A stretch of 12,006 bases of DNA from Propionibacteriaceae bacterium (GTDB taxonomy: Bacteria > Actinomycetota > Actinomycetes > Propionibacteriales > Propionibacteriaceae), in NCBI GenBank assembly GCA_030544185.1, contig JAUNRO010000068.1:1-12006 (forward strand), read 5' to 3'. Below are positions 1 through 7,377 of the stretch, piece by piece. A program made the translations under genes and the position numbers. The first letter of the stretch is position 1. Every line of letters begins with the position of its first letter. Below the pieces are notes generated by a model. It searched no databases and had not been told where the DNA came from. It saw only the letters and a program-made list of their open reading frames with translations.

Positions 1-962
1 ACCTGCATTGCGCGGCTCACCCGGTGCAGCCGGTCCAGATAGTCCTCCAGCTCGGTCCTGGTGTTCGGGACCGGCCCGAGTGCATCCGGATCGGGAACGG
101 CATAGCGCGGGGCAGGGACGACCCGGCGTATGCACTGGGCGACCAGCTGTCGCATCGCCGCCTCCCGAGACTCCAGATCGGTGCGCAGCTCGCGTGCCTT
201 GTCGACCAGTCCGCGGGCCTCGCGGCGCTCCACGCCCCCGACGATGAGATCGCGTTCGAAGCGGGCCGCCTCGATCTCCGCGGGCCCGATCATGCCGCCG
301 ATGTCGCCCCCGCGATCGAGCCGCTGGACCAGGTCGTCGACGCGTCCGGCCAGGTCGGTGAGCTTGGCCTGCGGCGCGGCCCGCAGCCCCGCGGGCTCCA
401 GCGCCACCTGATCCCGGATGCGCTCGACCTGTGCGCGCAGCTCCCGCAGCCGGGACGCGATCTGATCGGCATCGGGGTCCAGGGCGAGCCGGGTCCGCAG
501 CTGGGCGGCCATGGCATCGGAGAGCCGGCAGGCCTCGGGCAGCGAGACGGAGAGGCCGGACTCGCCCAGCGTCGACGCGTCGCCGGCCTTGTCGGCATGG
601 CCCGCGAGCAGGGACGGGTCCAGGGTGGCATCGAGGCGGCCCCAGATCAGCGCGGCCATCCGCTCGCGTTCGGTCAGCCCGACCCGGCCCGAGTCCCACG
701 TCGCCAGCAACAGGTCGAGCCGGTCCTTGACCGCCTTCCACAGCGCAAGCGACAGCATCATGTCGCGGGTGAGCTGCGCCCGGTGCGGGGAACGGAGCAC
801 CGCCGCGTCGAGGAGATCGAGCTCCCGCCGCCGGGTGTCGACCCACGTGTGCAGCTCGCCGAGATAACGTTTCGCCTGCTCCGGGTGCAGGGGCACACCG
901 AGGCGGCCCGGGGCCGTGGGGGCGACGATGGCGCGGGCACGGGGCGACGGCTGAGCGGTCAT
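1..962 (-). CDS. Cytoplasmic helical/coiled-coil protein of unknown function (C-terminus beyond window)
   Basis: Start ATG is at 962-960 on the minus strand and the frame stays open to base 1, giving at least 320 residues; the end is missing. I do not recognise a named family. No signal peptide or membrane segment is visible. The sequence is rich in Arg, Leu, Ala, Glu and Asp with long amphipathic helices. The stretches around residues 35-60, 185-230 and 245-285 look like coiled coil, for example DLESREAAMRQLVAQC near the right end of the visible part. A GGTGGGC purine-rich patch shortly upstream of the ATG may be the ribosome site. It lies 46 bases downstream of the GlnX-like gene on the same strand, so it is probably co-transcribed and may be a cytoplasmic partner of that membrane protein; this is inference. 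The overlapping plus-strand open frame is an Arg/Gly/Pro-rich shadow. Confidence 0.8.
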   Translation of the reverse strand, partial: MTAQPSPRARAIVAPTAPGRLGVPLHPEQAKRYLGELHTWVDTRRRELDLLDAAVLRSPHRAQLTRDMMLSLALWKAVKDRLDLLLATWDSGRVGLTERERMAALIWGRLDATLDPSLLAGHADKAGDASTLGESGLSVSLPEACRLSDAMAAQLRTRLALDPDADQIASRLRELRAQVERIRDQVALEPAGLRAAPQAKLTDLAGRVDDLVQRLDRGGDIGGMIGPAEIEAARFERDLIVGGVERREARGLVDKARELRTDLESREAAMRQLVAQCIRRVVPAPRYAVPDPDALGPVPNTRTELEDYLDRLHRVSRAMQ

Positions 963-1008
963 GGTTGCCCACCGTAGTAGCCGGTGGGGACAGACCTGGC
1001 GGGCGCCG

Positions 1009-2343
1009 TCATGCGTACTCCCGCAGCCGCAACCGCACGCCCAACAGCGCGCAGGCCAACGCGATCAACCCGCCGATCCCCGTGCCCAGCGCGGCCCCCT
1101 GGAGTGGCCCGGCCTGGCTGTCCAGCCAGGACCGGCCGTGGCGCACCGATCGGCTCATGGATTCGGTGGCGACCCGGTCGAACGCGGCGAACCGGCCACC
1201 GGCGGTGGTGGGGCCGCTGCCCACCGCCAGGTCCCGGGCCTCGTCCCAGCGCCCCGCCCCGGCGGCGGCCCGGACGTCGCTGTGGGCGCGGACGTAATGG
1301 TCCCACGGCGCGCGGAGCCCGTCGCCGGACACCGTGACCCGCTGCAGGGCTGCGGTGGTCCGGTCGGCCGCGGCCTGCCACGGCTGGTCCCCGTCCGGGC
1401 GGTCGTTGCGCTCGATGAGCGCGATGGCCTCCTGGGCGCGGGCGTCATAGGCGTGCCCGCGCGCAGCGGCGGTTTCTCCGAACGGCACGAGGTCGTTGCG
1501 GGACGTGAGGTCAACGAAGTGGTTCGTCTGGCTGGTTGTGGAGATCGCCACGCCGAACGCGACGGCCACGGCGATGAAGGCGGCCAGCAGTCCGAGGTTC
1601 AGCAGTCGACGGAACCGGATGGCGGTGAGGACACCGGTGACGGCCAGCGCGGCGAGGGCGAGGATGCCGGTCACGACGAGCGGCCAGCTGGGCACCGGGG
1701 CGGTCTGGCCGGCGACCCGGTGGGTGTTGATCTCGACCAGGGACTCCAGCGGCGGCAGCAGGCTCTGGCGGAGGTGTGCACCGGCTGCCACGAGCGCGGC
1801 CTGCCCGGCCGGGGTGTCGCGACCCACCCGCGCCTCTTCGAGGTGGGCGGCATAGAGGTCGAGGTCCCGGTTGAGGTCGGCGAGTGCGGGCCGGTCGGCG
1901 GGCACTGCCTCCGCCGCCTCCACGAGAGCGACCCGGGTCCGGGCCAGTGGTTCTCGATAGTCGGTGTCGCCGGTGCCCAGATAGCCGTGGGCTGCCGTCG
2001 CGTCGGCGTTGAGGAGGTCCGTGCGGACGGACTCCACGCGGGCGAGCTGGTCGAACGAATCGGCGGCCCGCGCGAGGGTGTTGTGGCCGACCATCAGGGT
2101 GACGCTGCTCACTACGGTGAACGCGATGACGGCGAGCACCGTGACCATCAGCCACACCCTGAGCAGGGCCGGTGTGGGGGTCTTGAGGTCCTCGGGGCGG
2201 GCGACCGGGGGGCCCGCGGGGGCCTGCGTTTTCACGACCGCCTTCGTGGGGCCGGGTGCAGTGGCGACACCGGTGCCGGCCCGGCCCGCCGACGGGCCGG
2301 TCGCTGCGGGGCCGCCCGTCGGCTGCGGTGCAGCAGCGCTCAC
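1009..2343 (-). CDS. Four-TM membrane protein with two extracytoplasmic helical sensor-like domains (GlnX-like)
   Basis: The 444-residue protein starts at GTG 2343-2341, overlapping the stop of the upstream AAA+ gene as GTGA, which implies translational coupling. Layout seen: Pro/Ala-rich cytoplasmic N-tail 1-57, TM1 about 60-85, helical outer domain about 86-218, TM2 about 220-242, a short Arg-containing turn (RFRRLL), TM3 about 248-270, second helical outer domain about 271-410, TM4 about 413-436 and a short basic tail. Two helical-bundle outer domains with four TMs and about 440 residues match mycobacterial GlnX (Rv0412c, 439 aa as I recall), which relays amino-acid sensing by GlnH to the kinase PknG. 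That identity is inferred from architecture, not alignment. The outer domains also resemble chemoreceptor-type four-helix bundles. There is no kinase, HAMP or methyl-accepting domain, so any signal must go through partners. Confidence 0.85.
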   Translation of the reverse strand: MSAAAPQPTGGPAATGPSAGRAGTGVATAPGPTKAVVKTQAPAGPPVARPEDLKTPTPALLRVWLMVTVLAVIAFTVVSSVTLMVGHNTLARAADSFDQLARVESVRTDLLNADATAAHGYLGTGDTDYREPLARTRVALVEAAEAVPADRPALADLNRDLDLYAAHLEEARVGRDTPAGQAALVAAGAHLRQSLLPPLESLVEINTHRVAGQTAPVPSWPLVVTGILALAALAVTGVLTAIRFRRLLNLGLLAAFIAVAVAFGVAISTTSQTNHFVDLTSRNDLVPFGETAAARGHAYDARAQEAIALIERNDRPDGDQPWQAAADRTTAALQRVTVSGDGLRAPWDHYVRAHSDVRAAAGAGRWDEARDLAVGSGPTTAGGRFAAFDRVATESMSRSVRHGRSWLDSQAGPLQGAALGTGIGGLIALACALLGVRLRLREYA

Positions 2344-4289
2344 GGGGCGTCCTCGGTGGGTGCGGGCGGCTCGGTCTCGTCCGCAGCCGGCCGGGTCACG
2401 CGCGTCGGGATATCGAACTCGACTGCGTCCTCGTCATCGTCCTCGAAGTCCTCCGGCGCCACCAGCGGCTGTCCCGGCGCGGGTTGCAGAACTGACAAGT
2501 CCGGCAGTTCGTCATCGTCATCGTCGAGGTCCATGATGTCGAGGTCCTCCGGCACGAGTGTGCGCAGCTCCTCGAGGGTGGGGGCGTCGACGTCGCGCAA
2601 CCGCCAGGCGTGGGCTCCGATCGCGGCCTCCAAGCAGTTGCGGGCGAACCGGCCGTTGCCGAACGTCGAGTCGCGCTCCTGCTGCGCGAGGATGTCGGTG
2701 AACCGCGCCACCGTCTCGTCCGGAGCGTCATAGTCCGCCTTCGTGACCATGCCCGAGAAGATCTCGATGAGTTCGTCGTCGGTGTAGTCCTCGAACCCGA
2801 TCGTGGTCCGGAAGCGGGAGCTCAGACCCGGGTTCTCGGCGATGAACACCGCCATCGGCACCGGATAACCGGCGACGATCACGACGAGGTCGTCGCGCTT
2901 GTCCTCCATCTCCTTGACCAGCGTGTTGATCGCCTCGGCGCCGTATTGGTCCCCCGACAGCGAATAGGCCTCGTCGATGAAGAGCACACCACCGACCGCC
3001 GACTTCACGATCTCGGCGGTCTTGATCGCGGTCTGACCCAGATAGCCGGCGACCAGCTCGGAGCGGTCGACCTCGACGAGCTGGCCCTTGGACAGCAGCC
3101 CCAGCGCCCGATAGATCCCGGCCACCAGCCGCGCGACCGTGGTCTTGCCGGTGCCCGGATTGCCGACGAACACCAGGTGGCGGGTCACGGTCGGGCTGGT
3201 CAGCCCCTCCTTGGCGCGCAGCGCCTCCACCCGCAGCATGGCCGACTGCTTGTGGATCTCCTCCTTGACCCGGGTGAGTCCGGTCAGCGCATCGAGCTCG
3301 GCGAGGAGTTCCTCCAGGCTCCGCGGCTCCGGCTCCTCGGCGGCCTCCTCCTCGGTGGCCGCAGGAGCGGCATCCTGGGTCGCGACCGGGGCCTCACCGG
3401 CGCCCGGCGGCGTGGCCGGCTGGGGCGGGATCCCCGCGGCGTACGGATCGGCGGGCGGAACCGCGGGCGGTGGAGCGGTCGGAGTGGATGGAGATGCGGA
3501 GGGCGCCGGCAGCGGAGCCCCGCCTGGCAGGCCCGGGAACGCGCCCGGGCCGAGGGGGAGATCGGTGTCGAGATCGAGACTCGAGCCCGGCCACTGCTGC
3601 TGGATATCGGCCTGCTGGCGGCGCACGCTCTGGTTCAGCTGGTCGAGGACGTTGCGCAGGACCTCGGGGGCCTGACGGGCGAACTCCTGCGCCTTCTGTC
3701 CGGTATGGGCCGCGAGATCCTGGGCGCGCTGGGTGTGCTCGGCGAACCGACGTTCGGGCGTGCCGTCCGAGCCGATCACGGTCCCGGTGGCGGGGGGCTG
3801 GGAGAACGAGTCGCTCGAGCCGGGATCCGGCGGGGACGGCGGGACCGGCGGGGGCATCGATCCGGTCAGCGCGGCGGCCGACAGCTGGGCCGCGGCGGCG
3901 GCCTGGGCATTCCCGGCGACCCGGGCGTTGGCCTGGCCGAGCGCGCAGGCCGCGGTGCAGACGTCGGCGAGGACCTTGGCGTACGCCGGGGCCTGCGCGG
4001 GGCGGGTCATCACGAGCTCCTGCAGGGCCGTGGTCGGGGCACCGCGCCAGCGCCGCCCGTGCTGCGCCATCATCATGAACCGTTCGGCGCTGGGTTCCTC
4101 ACCGACCTGGTCGGCCCAGTCGACGAACGCCTGTTTGCCGGACTCGGCGACCGCTGCAGCGAGCGCCATGCCCTCGTGGCGCGCCAGCTCCGGGTCGAGC
4201 CCAGCCGCATCAGCGACGACCGCGAGCCGATCCAGGACCTCGCGCAACGACCCGGTCGGCCGGTCGGTGGTGGGCGGGTGATCGGTCAT
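2340..4289 (-). CDS. CbbX/CfxQ-type AAA+ ATPase with helical N-terminus, proline-rich linker and acidic tail
   Basis: The protein has 649 residues. The start is ATG 4289-4287, chosen because an AGGAGG site lies 8 bases upstream; the in-frame GTG at 4310 precedes and overlaps that site, so it is unlikely. Domains seen: Ala-rich helical region about 5-140; Pro/Ala/Gly-rich linker about 145-315 with a helical insert around 180-235; AAA+ core about 325-590. The core has Walker A GNPGTGKTT (376-384), a CbbX-like pore segment with GYLGQT (about 415-420), Walker B VLFIDEA (435-441), arginine finger in SSRF (R492) and sensor 2 GNGRFARN (544-551). The tail has Asp/Glu clusters (DDDDDE, DFEDDDEDA). CbbX-family proteins are hexameric remodellers that thread a client peptide through the pore. 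The client here is unknown; TelA, the XpaC-like protein or the GlnX-like protein are candidates by position. ESX EccA ATPases share this fold, but no ESX genes are nearby. Confidence 0.92.
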   Translation of the reverse strand: MTDHPPTTDRPTGSLREVLDRLAVVADAAGLDPELARHEGMALAAAVAESGKQAFVDWADQVGEEPSAERFMMMAQHGRRWRGAPTTALQELVMTRPAQAPAYAKVLADVCTAACALGQANARVAGNAQAAAAAQLSAAALTGSMPPPVPPSPPDPGSSDSFSQPPATGTVIGSDGTPERRFAEHTQRAQDLAAHTGQKAQEFARQAPEVLRNVLDQLNQSVRRQQADIQQQWPGSSLDLDTDLPLGPGAFPGLPGGAPLPAPSASPSTPTAPPPAVPPADPYAAGIPPQPATPPGAGEAPVATQDAAPAATEEEAAEEPEPRSLEELLAELDALTGLTRVKEEIHKQSAMLRVEALRAKEGLTSPTVTRHLVFVGNPGTGKTTVARLVAGIYRALGLLSKGQLVEVDRSELVAGYLGQTAIKTAEIVKSAVGGVLFIDEAYSLSGDQYGAEAINTLVKEMEDKRDDLVVIVAGYPVPMAVFIAENPGLSSRFRTTIGFEDYTDDELIEIFSGMVTKADYDAPDETVARFTDILAQQERDSTFGNGRFARNCLEAAIGAHAWRLRDVDAPTLEELRTLVPEDLDIMDLDDDDDELPDLSVLQPAPGQPLVAPEDFEDDDEDAVEFDIPTRVTRPAADETEPPAPTEDAP

Positions 4290-4297
4290 CGTCCAAG

Positions 4298-4303
4298 CCT
4301 CCT
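4298..4303 (-). promoter_or_regulatory. Shine-Dalgarno AGGAGG deciding the AAA+ start
   Basis: On the minus strand AGGAGG (4303-4298) stands 8 bases before ATG 4289. This favours that ATG over the in-frame GTG at 4310-4308, which lies upstream of the ribosome site. Confidence 0.8.
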
Positions 4304-4345
4304 GGCTCACAGCGGGAATGTCGGAAATCGGGTGTGGATCGGCGG

Positions 4346-4945
4346 TCAGGGCAGGTCGAGCGGGTTCGCCGGAGCATTGGGCGGACCCGCCGGCGGGACC
4401 TGTGGCGCGGACGGCGGTGCGATCGGGCGGGCACTGGCCTGCAGATCGAGCTCGCCGCCGCTGGCCTCGTGGCCGAATTTCGCGGTGAGGAAGCGGCCGT
4501 GGGCGATCAGGGCATCGGCGTCGGCCCGCGCGACCGCGTCGAAGATCTTGTCCATGGTGCCGCCGAGCAGGTCCAGCTGGTCGATCAGCAGCATCAGCGA
4601 GGTCTTGCCGTTGTCGATCGGACGGCTGTCGGCCCAGTCCCGCGGCAGCCGCAGATAACCGCCCAGCGCCTCGGGGAGATAGTCGGTCGCGGTGGCCATC
4701 ACGGCGTACGCATCCGAGCTGCCCAAGCCGACCGACTTCATCCGCGGCAGCGTCTCGCGGATCATCCGCGCGACGCGGTTGACCCGGGCCAAGACGAACG
4801 GGTGGAGCTTGGCATCGCGGGCCAACTGCTCAGTGCGCTCGAGCGCGTTGAGGATGTCGTGCTCGCTCGGCACCGCCGGTGCCGTCGTGGCGCCTTGGGG
4901 TTCCAACTTCTCGTTGACCCCGCGGACCCAGTCGAGGAATCCCAT
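4346..4945 (-). CDS. XpaC-like helical protein, partner gene of TelA
   Basis: The protein has 199 residues, starting at ATG 4945-4943 with a possible AGGCGG site 5 bases upstream, and has no signal peptide or membrane segment. It is mostly helical up to about residue 160, followed by a Pro/Ala-rich tail (PPSAPQVPPAGPPNAPAN). The central part (TDYLPEALGGYLRLP, then LMLLIDQLDLLGGTMDKIFDAVARAD) has the pattern of the XpaC/5-bromo-4-chloroindolyl phosphate hydrolysis family, in which a YLP motif precedes two helices. In Bacillus subtilis xpaC sits next to the TelA homologue yaaN, and here the gene follows telA by 61 bases. Similarity was judged by eye and is weak enough that 'TelA-associated hypothetical protein' is the safe name. 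Biochemical function is unknown; the XpaC name comes from an indirect plate phenotype. Confidence 0.85.
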   Translation of the reverse strand: MGFLDWVRGVNEKLEPQGATTAPAVPSEHDILNALERTEQLARDAKLHPFVLARVNRVARMIRETLPRMKSVGLGSSDAYAVMATATDYLPEALGGYLRLPRDWADSRPIDNGKTSLMLLIDQLDLLGGTMDKIFDAVARADADALIAHGRFLTAKFGHEASGGELDLQASARPIAPPSAPQVPPAGPPNAPANPLDLP

Positions 4946-5006
4946 GTGCCGCCTGTCCGGTTCTGCTCGTGGTGTGTGGTGCTGGTGGCGCTGCGGGTGG
5001 GGCCCC

Positions 5007-6320
5007 TCAGCGCCAGTCGGTGCGAGGCTCGGCCTGCGGTGGCGCGCCCTCGAAGTTCATCGACCCCGAGGCCAGCCGCTGGTCCTGCTGGGACACCCGG
5101 TTGAGATAGCTGCGCGACTTGTCCACCTCGTGCTCCAGCACACCGATCGTCTGCGCCATGTTGTCCAGCGCCTGCATCTTGAACTGGTCGATCGAGTCCA
5201 TCGTTGCGTAGATGTTCGCGAACGCGTTCTGCAGTTGGGGCAGGCCGATCGTGGACTCCGCCGCGCCCTTCTGGATCGCCGCGGAATTCTGCTTCAGCGC
5301 CAGCGACGTCTGCTCGATGATGTTCGAGGTCGTGGTGTTGAGAGCGGTGATCTGGTCGAGCACCAGCTTCTGGTTGGTGAGTGCCTGGGACACGATCACC
5401 GCGGTGCGCAGCGCCGACATCGTCGTCGTCGACGCGCGGTCAACGCCCTTGATCAGCTCGAGGTTGTTCTTGATGATGATGTCGATTGCCAGATAGGACT
5501 GGATCGACACCGCCAGTTGGGTGAGCAGGTCCTGGTGCTTCTGGCGGACATAGAACAGCACGTCCTGGCTCAGCGCCTGGGCCTTCTCCGGGTCGCTCAT
5601 CTCCACCTCGGCGATCTGGGCGGCGAGCTTCGCATCGAGCCGCTCGGCGATGTAGATGTATTGGTTCAGCCGGCCCATCGTCGCCCAGAGGTTCTGCTTC
5701 TCCATGTTGAGCGCGACATTGTCCTTGGTCAGCTCGTCCTTGCCGTTCTGCAGGGCGTGCAGCAGACCGTTGAGATGGGACTGGGCCGACTGGTATTTGC
5801 GGAAATAGTCGACGATCTTGTCGCCCATCGGGATCATCCCGAGGAACTTGCGCACCCCGGTCGCCTGAGACGGGTCGAGGTCCTCCACGGTGCGGCGCAA
5901 CTCCAGCAGGGTCTTGCCGATGCCCGAGCCCTGGGCGATCCCGCCCTCCTTGAGGGCCTTCACCGGTGCGTTGAGCAGCCGGTTGGAAGTCTCTGCGGCC
6001 TTGCGGATGTCGGCGTCGCCCATGTTGCGGACCGCGGTGGCCTGGGCCTCCATCTCCGGGGACTTCGGCTGGGCGGAGGTGAGCGCGGACATGAAGGCGT
6101 CCACCTTCTGGTCCAGCACGGGAACCTGCTCGGTCTTCACCGGGGGCGCCATCCGCGGCGCCTGCGTGGCTGTCACCGGGGCCGGGGCCGGCGGGGCCTC
6201 CAGGGTCAAGACGTTGTCCGTCCCGGCGGGCGGAGCCAGCGGAGCCGGCTGGGCGGCGGCGCCTCCCTGAGCGGCGGATCCGGCGCCGTCATAGGACGGG
6301 AAGGGCGGCTGATTGCTCAT
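5007..6320 (-). CDS. TelA/KlaA/YaaN-family protein (toxic anion resistance family)
   Basis: The protein has 437 residues, starting at ATG 6320-6318 with a short GAGG ribosome-site match. Residues 1-70 are Pro/Ala/Gly-rich and probably disordered; the rest is almost entirely helical and cytoplasmic, with no TM segment. The TelA (PF05816-type) signature is clear in the core: GDKIVDYFRKYQSAQSHLN, then LQNGKDELTKDNVALN, LNQYIYIAERLDAKL, and the later run SIQSYLAIDIIIKNNLELIK. Family members are linked to tellurite and cell-envelope stress resistance, but the molecular activity is unknown. In many bacteria the family is chromosomal and part of broader stress systems (TerD, XpaC, AAA ATPases). It is the first gene of the five-gene minus-strand run, preceded by a 169-base gap that probably holds its promoter. 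Direct tellurite detoxification should not be assumed. Confidence 0.93.
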   Translation of the reverse strand: MSNQPPFPSYDGAGSAAQGGAAAQPAPLAPPAGTDNVLTLEAPPAPAPVTATQAPRMAPPVKTEQVPVLDQKVDAFMSALTSAQPKSPEMEAQATAVRNMGDADIRKAAETSNRLLNAPVKALKEGGIAQGSGIGKTLLELRRTVEDLDPSQATGVRKFLGMIPMGDKIVDYFRKYQSAQSHLNGLLHALQNGKDELTKDNVALNMEKQNLWATMGRLNQYIYIAERLDAKLAAQIAEVEMSDPEKAQALSQDVLFYVRQKHQDLLTQLAVSIQSYLAIDIIIKNNLELIKGVDRASTTTMSALRTAVIVSQALTNQKLVLDQITALNTTTSNIIEQTSLALKQNSAAIQKGAAESTIGLPQLQNAFANIYATMDSIDQFKMQALDNMAQTIGVLEHEVDKSRSYLNRVSQQDQRLASGSMNFEGAPPQAEPRTDWR

Positions 6321-6361
6321 AAAACCTCATCGTCGTCTGGTCGCGCGGGTGTGTCGTCGTC

Positions 6362-6375
6362 AATGTACCTGTCAA
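6362..6375 (-). promoter_or_regulatory. Candidate promoter elements upstream of the telA-like operon
   Basis: In the 169-base gap between the TetR stop and the telA-like start, the minus strand reads TTGACA (6375-6370) followed after two bases by TACATT (6367-6362). TACATT fits the TAnnnT pattern of an actinobacterial -10 and would give a leader of about 35 bases. TTGACA fits a -35, but no good -10 lies 16-18 bases downstream of it. The two cannot be a pair, so this is a weak call. The rest of the gap (6376-6489) shows no strong terminator; a 10-base palindrome GGCGTACGCC sits at 6415-6424. Confidence 0.3.
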
Positions 6376-6489
6376 CCGGGGCCAGCGCCCCCTGGCCCTG
6401 CCCTGCGCATCCCTGGCGTACGCCGGTCTCCCCGGGTTCGAAAGGAAAGGCCACGGGAGCCATTGATCAGATCCCTTTGACGTGACACC

Positions 6490-7125
6490 TCAGTCGGCCA
6501 AGGGGAACCCACGGATGCCGCGCCAAGCGAGCGTGGCGATCAGCGCGCTGGCGTCCTGGGCCGACAGGTCCTGGCGCAGCTCGCTCACCCAATAGCGCGC
6601 ACCCACCTGGGCGAGACCCACGAGCGAGATGCCGAGCAGCCGGGCGTGCTCGGGCGGCATGCGCGTGTCGTGGGCGATTGATTGGCCGATCGCCTCGGCG
6701 AGATCCTGGTGCGCCTGCCAGATCCGCTCGGCGACCTGGGGCTCGCCGATCAGATCGGACTCGAAGACGAAGCGGAACTGTTTGCCGGACTGCGCAACGA
6801 ACTCATAGAACGTCGCCAGCGCGGCACTGACCTTGTGGGCGTTGTCGGTCTCACCCGCGATCGCCGACCGCACCAGTTCCACGATCTCTTCGGCGGCCCG
6901 GTCGACGAGCGCGAGATAAAGGTCGAGCTTGGACGGGAAGTGCTGATAGAGCACCGGTTTGGACACCCCGGCCGCCTCGGCGATGTCGTCCATCGCGGCG
7001 TTGTGATAGCCCTTCGCGGCGAACACTCGGCCCGCCACATCGAGCAGTTGCAAGCGGCGCTGATCACGCGGCATGCGGGTCGGACGGGGAACTGCGCCGT
7101 TCTCCCCGGGGGCTGGGTGCGACAT
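6490..7125 (-). CDS. TetR-family transcriptional regulator (Rv3208-like)
   Basis: The protein has 211 residues and starts at ATG 7125-7123. A basic N-terminal arm (PRPTRMPRDQRR) leads to a classic TetR DNA-binding domain at about 22-68: AGRVFAAKGY, then MDDIAEAAGVSKPVLYQHFPSKLDLYLALVD, with the helix-turn-helix at about 44-63. The C-terminal helices (about 75-205) form the ligand-binding and dimer region and are less conserved. The pattern LPRDERR/MPRDQRR, GYHxAxMDxIA, SKPVLYQHF, the FESDLIGEPQVAERI segment and ISLVGLAQVGARYWV resemble mycobacterial Rv3208, which also lies a few genes from adnAB; this is from memory. It has no clear ribosome site and a -10-like TAGCAT seven bases upstream, so the message may be leaderless. 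Ligand and targets are unknown. A palindrome directly upstream suggests autoregulation. Confidence 0.95.
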   Translation of the reverse strand: MSHPAPGENGAVPRPTRMPRDQRRLQLLDVAGRVFAAKGYHNAAMDDIAEAAGVSKPVLYQHFPSKLDLYLALVDRAAEEIVELVRSAIAGETDNAHKVSAALATFYEFVAQSGKQFRFVFESDLIGEPQVAERIWQAHQDLAEAIGQSIAHDTRMPPEHARLLGISLVGLAQVGARYWVSELRQDLSAQDASALIATLAWRGIRGFPLAD

Positions 7126-7132
7126 TGCACAG

Positions 7133-7138
7133 ATGCTA
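7133..7138 (-). promoter_or_regulatory. Possible -10 element for a leaderless TetR transcript
   Basis: TAGCAT on the minus strand (7138-7133) fits TAnnnT and ends 7 bases before the ATG at 7125, placing transcription start at or next to the start codon. No Shine-Dalgarno is visible between them. A -35 match is poor. Confidence 0.4.
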
Positions 7139-7139
7139 C

Positions 7140-7152
7140 CGGTGAGTCACCG
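7140..7152. promoter_or_regulatory. 13-base palindrome, candidate TetR operator
   Basis: CGGTGA-G-TCACCG is a perfect inverted repeat with one central base. It starts one base upstream of the TAGCAT -10 candidate, in the -10/-35 spacer region, where a bound repressor would block polymerase. TetR-family proteins bind such palindromes as dimers and often repress their own gene. An 8-base partial copy (CCGGTGAG) recurs at 7298-7305 but overlaps a hairpin arm and may be chance. Confidence 0.5.
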
Positions 7153-7269
7153 CCCGGGCCATGGTCCGCGGCCCCGCGCTCCGTTCGTGTCGGGGAGGCG
7201 CCGGATCGCGGTCGGGTCCCGCCGGGGGAGTTGGCTGTGGCGATTCGGCGACGATGCGTCCCGAATGCC

Positions 7270-7302
7270 CACCGGCGGCACCCTGAGTGGGTGCCGCCGG
7301 TG
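7270..7302. terminator. Strong GC-rich hairpin between the cold-shock and TetR genes
   Basis: Two perfectly complementary 14-base arms (CACCGGCGGCACCC at 7270-7283 and its complement at 7289-7302) enclose a 5-base loop, TGAGT. There is no T-run on either side, so it would be a U-less actinobacterial-type terminator or a processing/stability structure. It lies 132 bases past the cold-shock stop on the minus strand, where it could stop read-through into the TetR gene. Most of the remaining gap (7153-7269 and 7303-7377) shows nothing I can name. Confidence 0.55.
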
Positions 7303-7377
7303 AGGGTGTCGGGGTGTGGGCCACCAGCAGCTGTGGCTGTCGGCCATTTCTTGCAGTTAGGGTCTATTTGACGGAGA

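Noticed and set aside
2505..2530. Trinucleotide run of GTCATC type as a tandem repeat
   Set aside because: It simply encodes the Asp-rich stretch of the AAA+ acidic tail.
5007..6320. Treating the TelA gene as a mobile tellurite-resistance marker
   Set aside because: No transposase, integrase or plasmid gene is nearby, base use matches the neighbours, and the chromosomal family is widespread without proven tellurite function.
6415..6424. GGCGTACGCC palindrome as an operator or terminator
   Set aside because: Only 10 bases, no loop, no T-tract and not adjacent to a convincing promoter; expected by chance in GC-rich DNA.
24..6485. Long plus-strand open frames at 24-977, 961-2733, 2610-4658 and 4692-6485
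   Set aside because: They lie antisense to well-supported genes, read as Arg/Gly/His-rich low-complexity protein, and arise because GC-rich coding strands rarely have stops on the complement.
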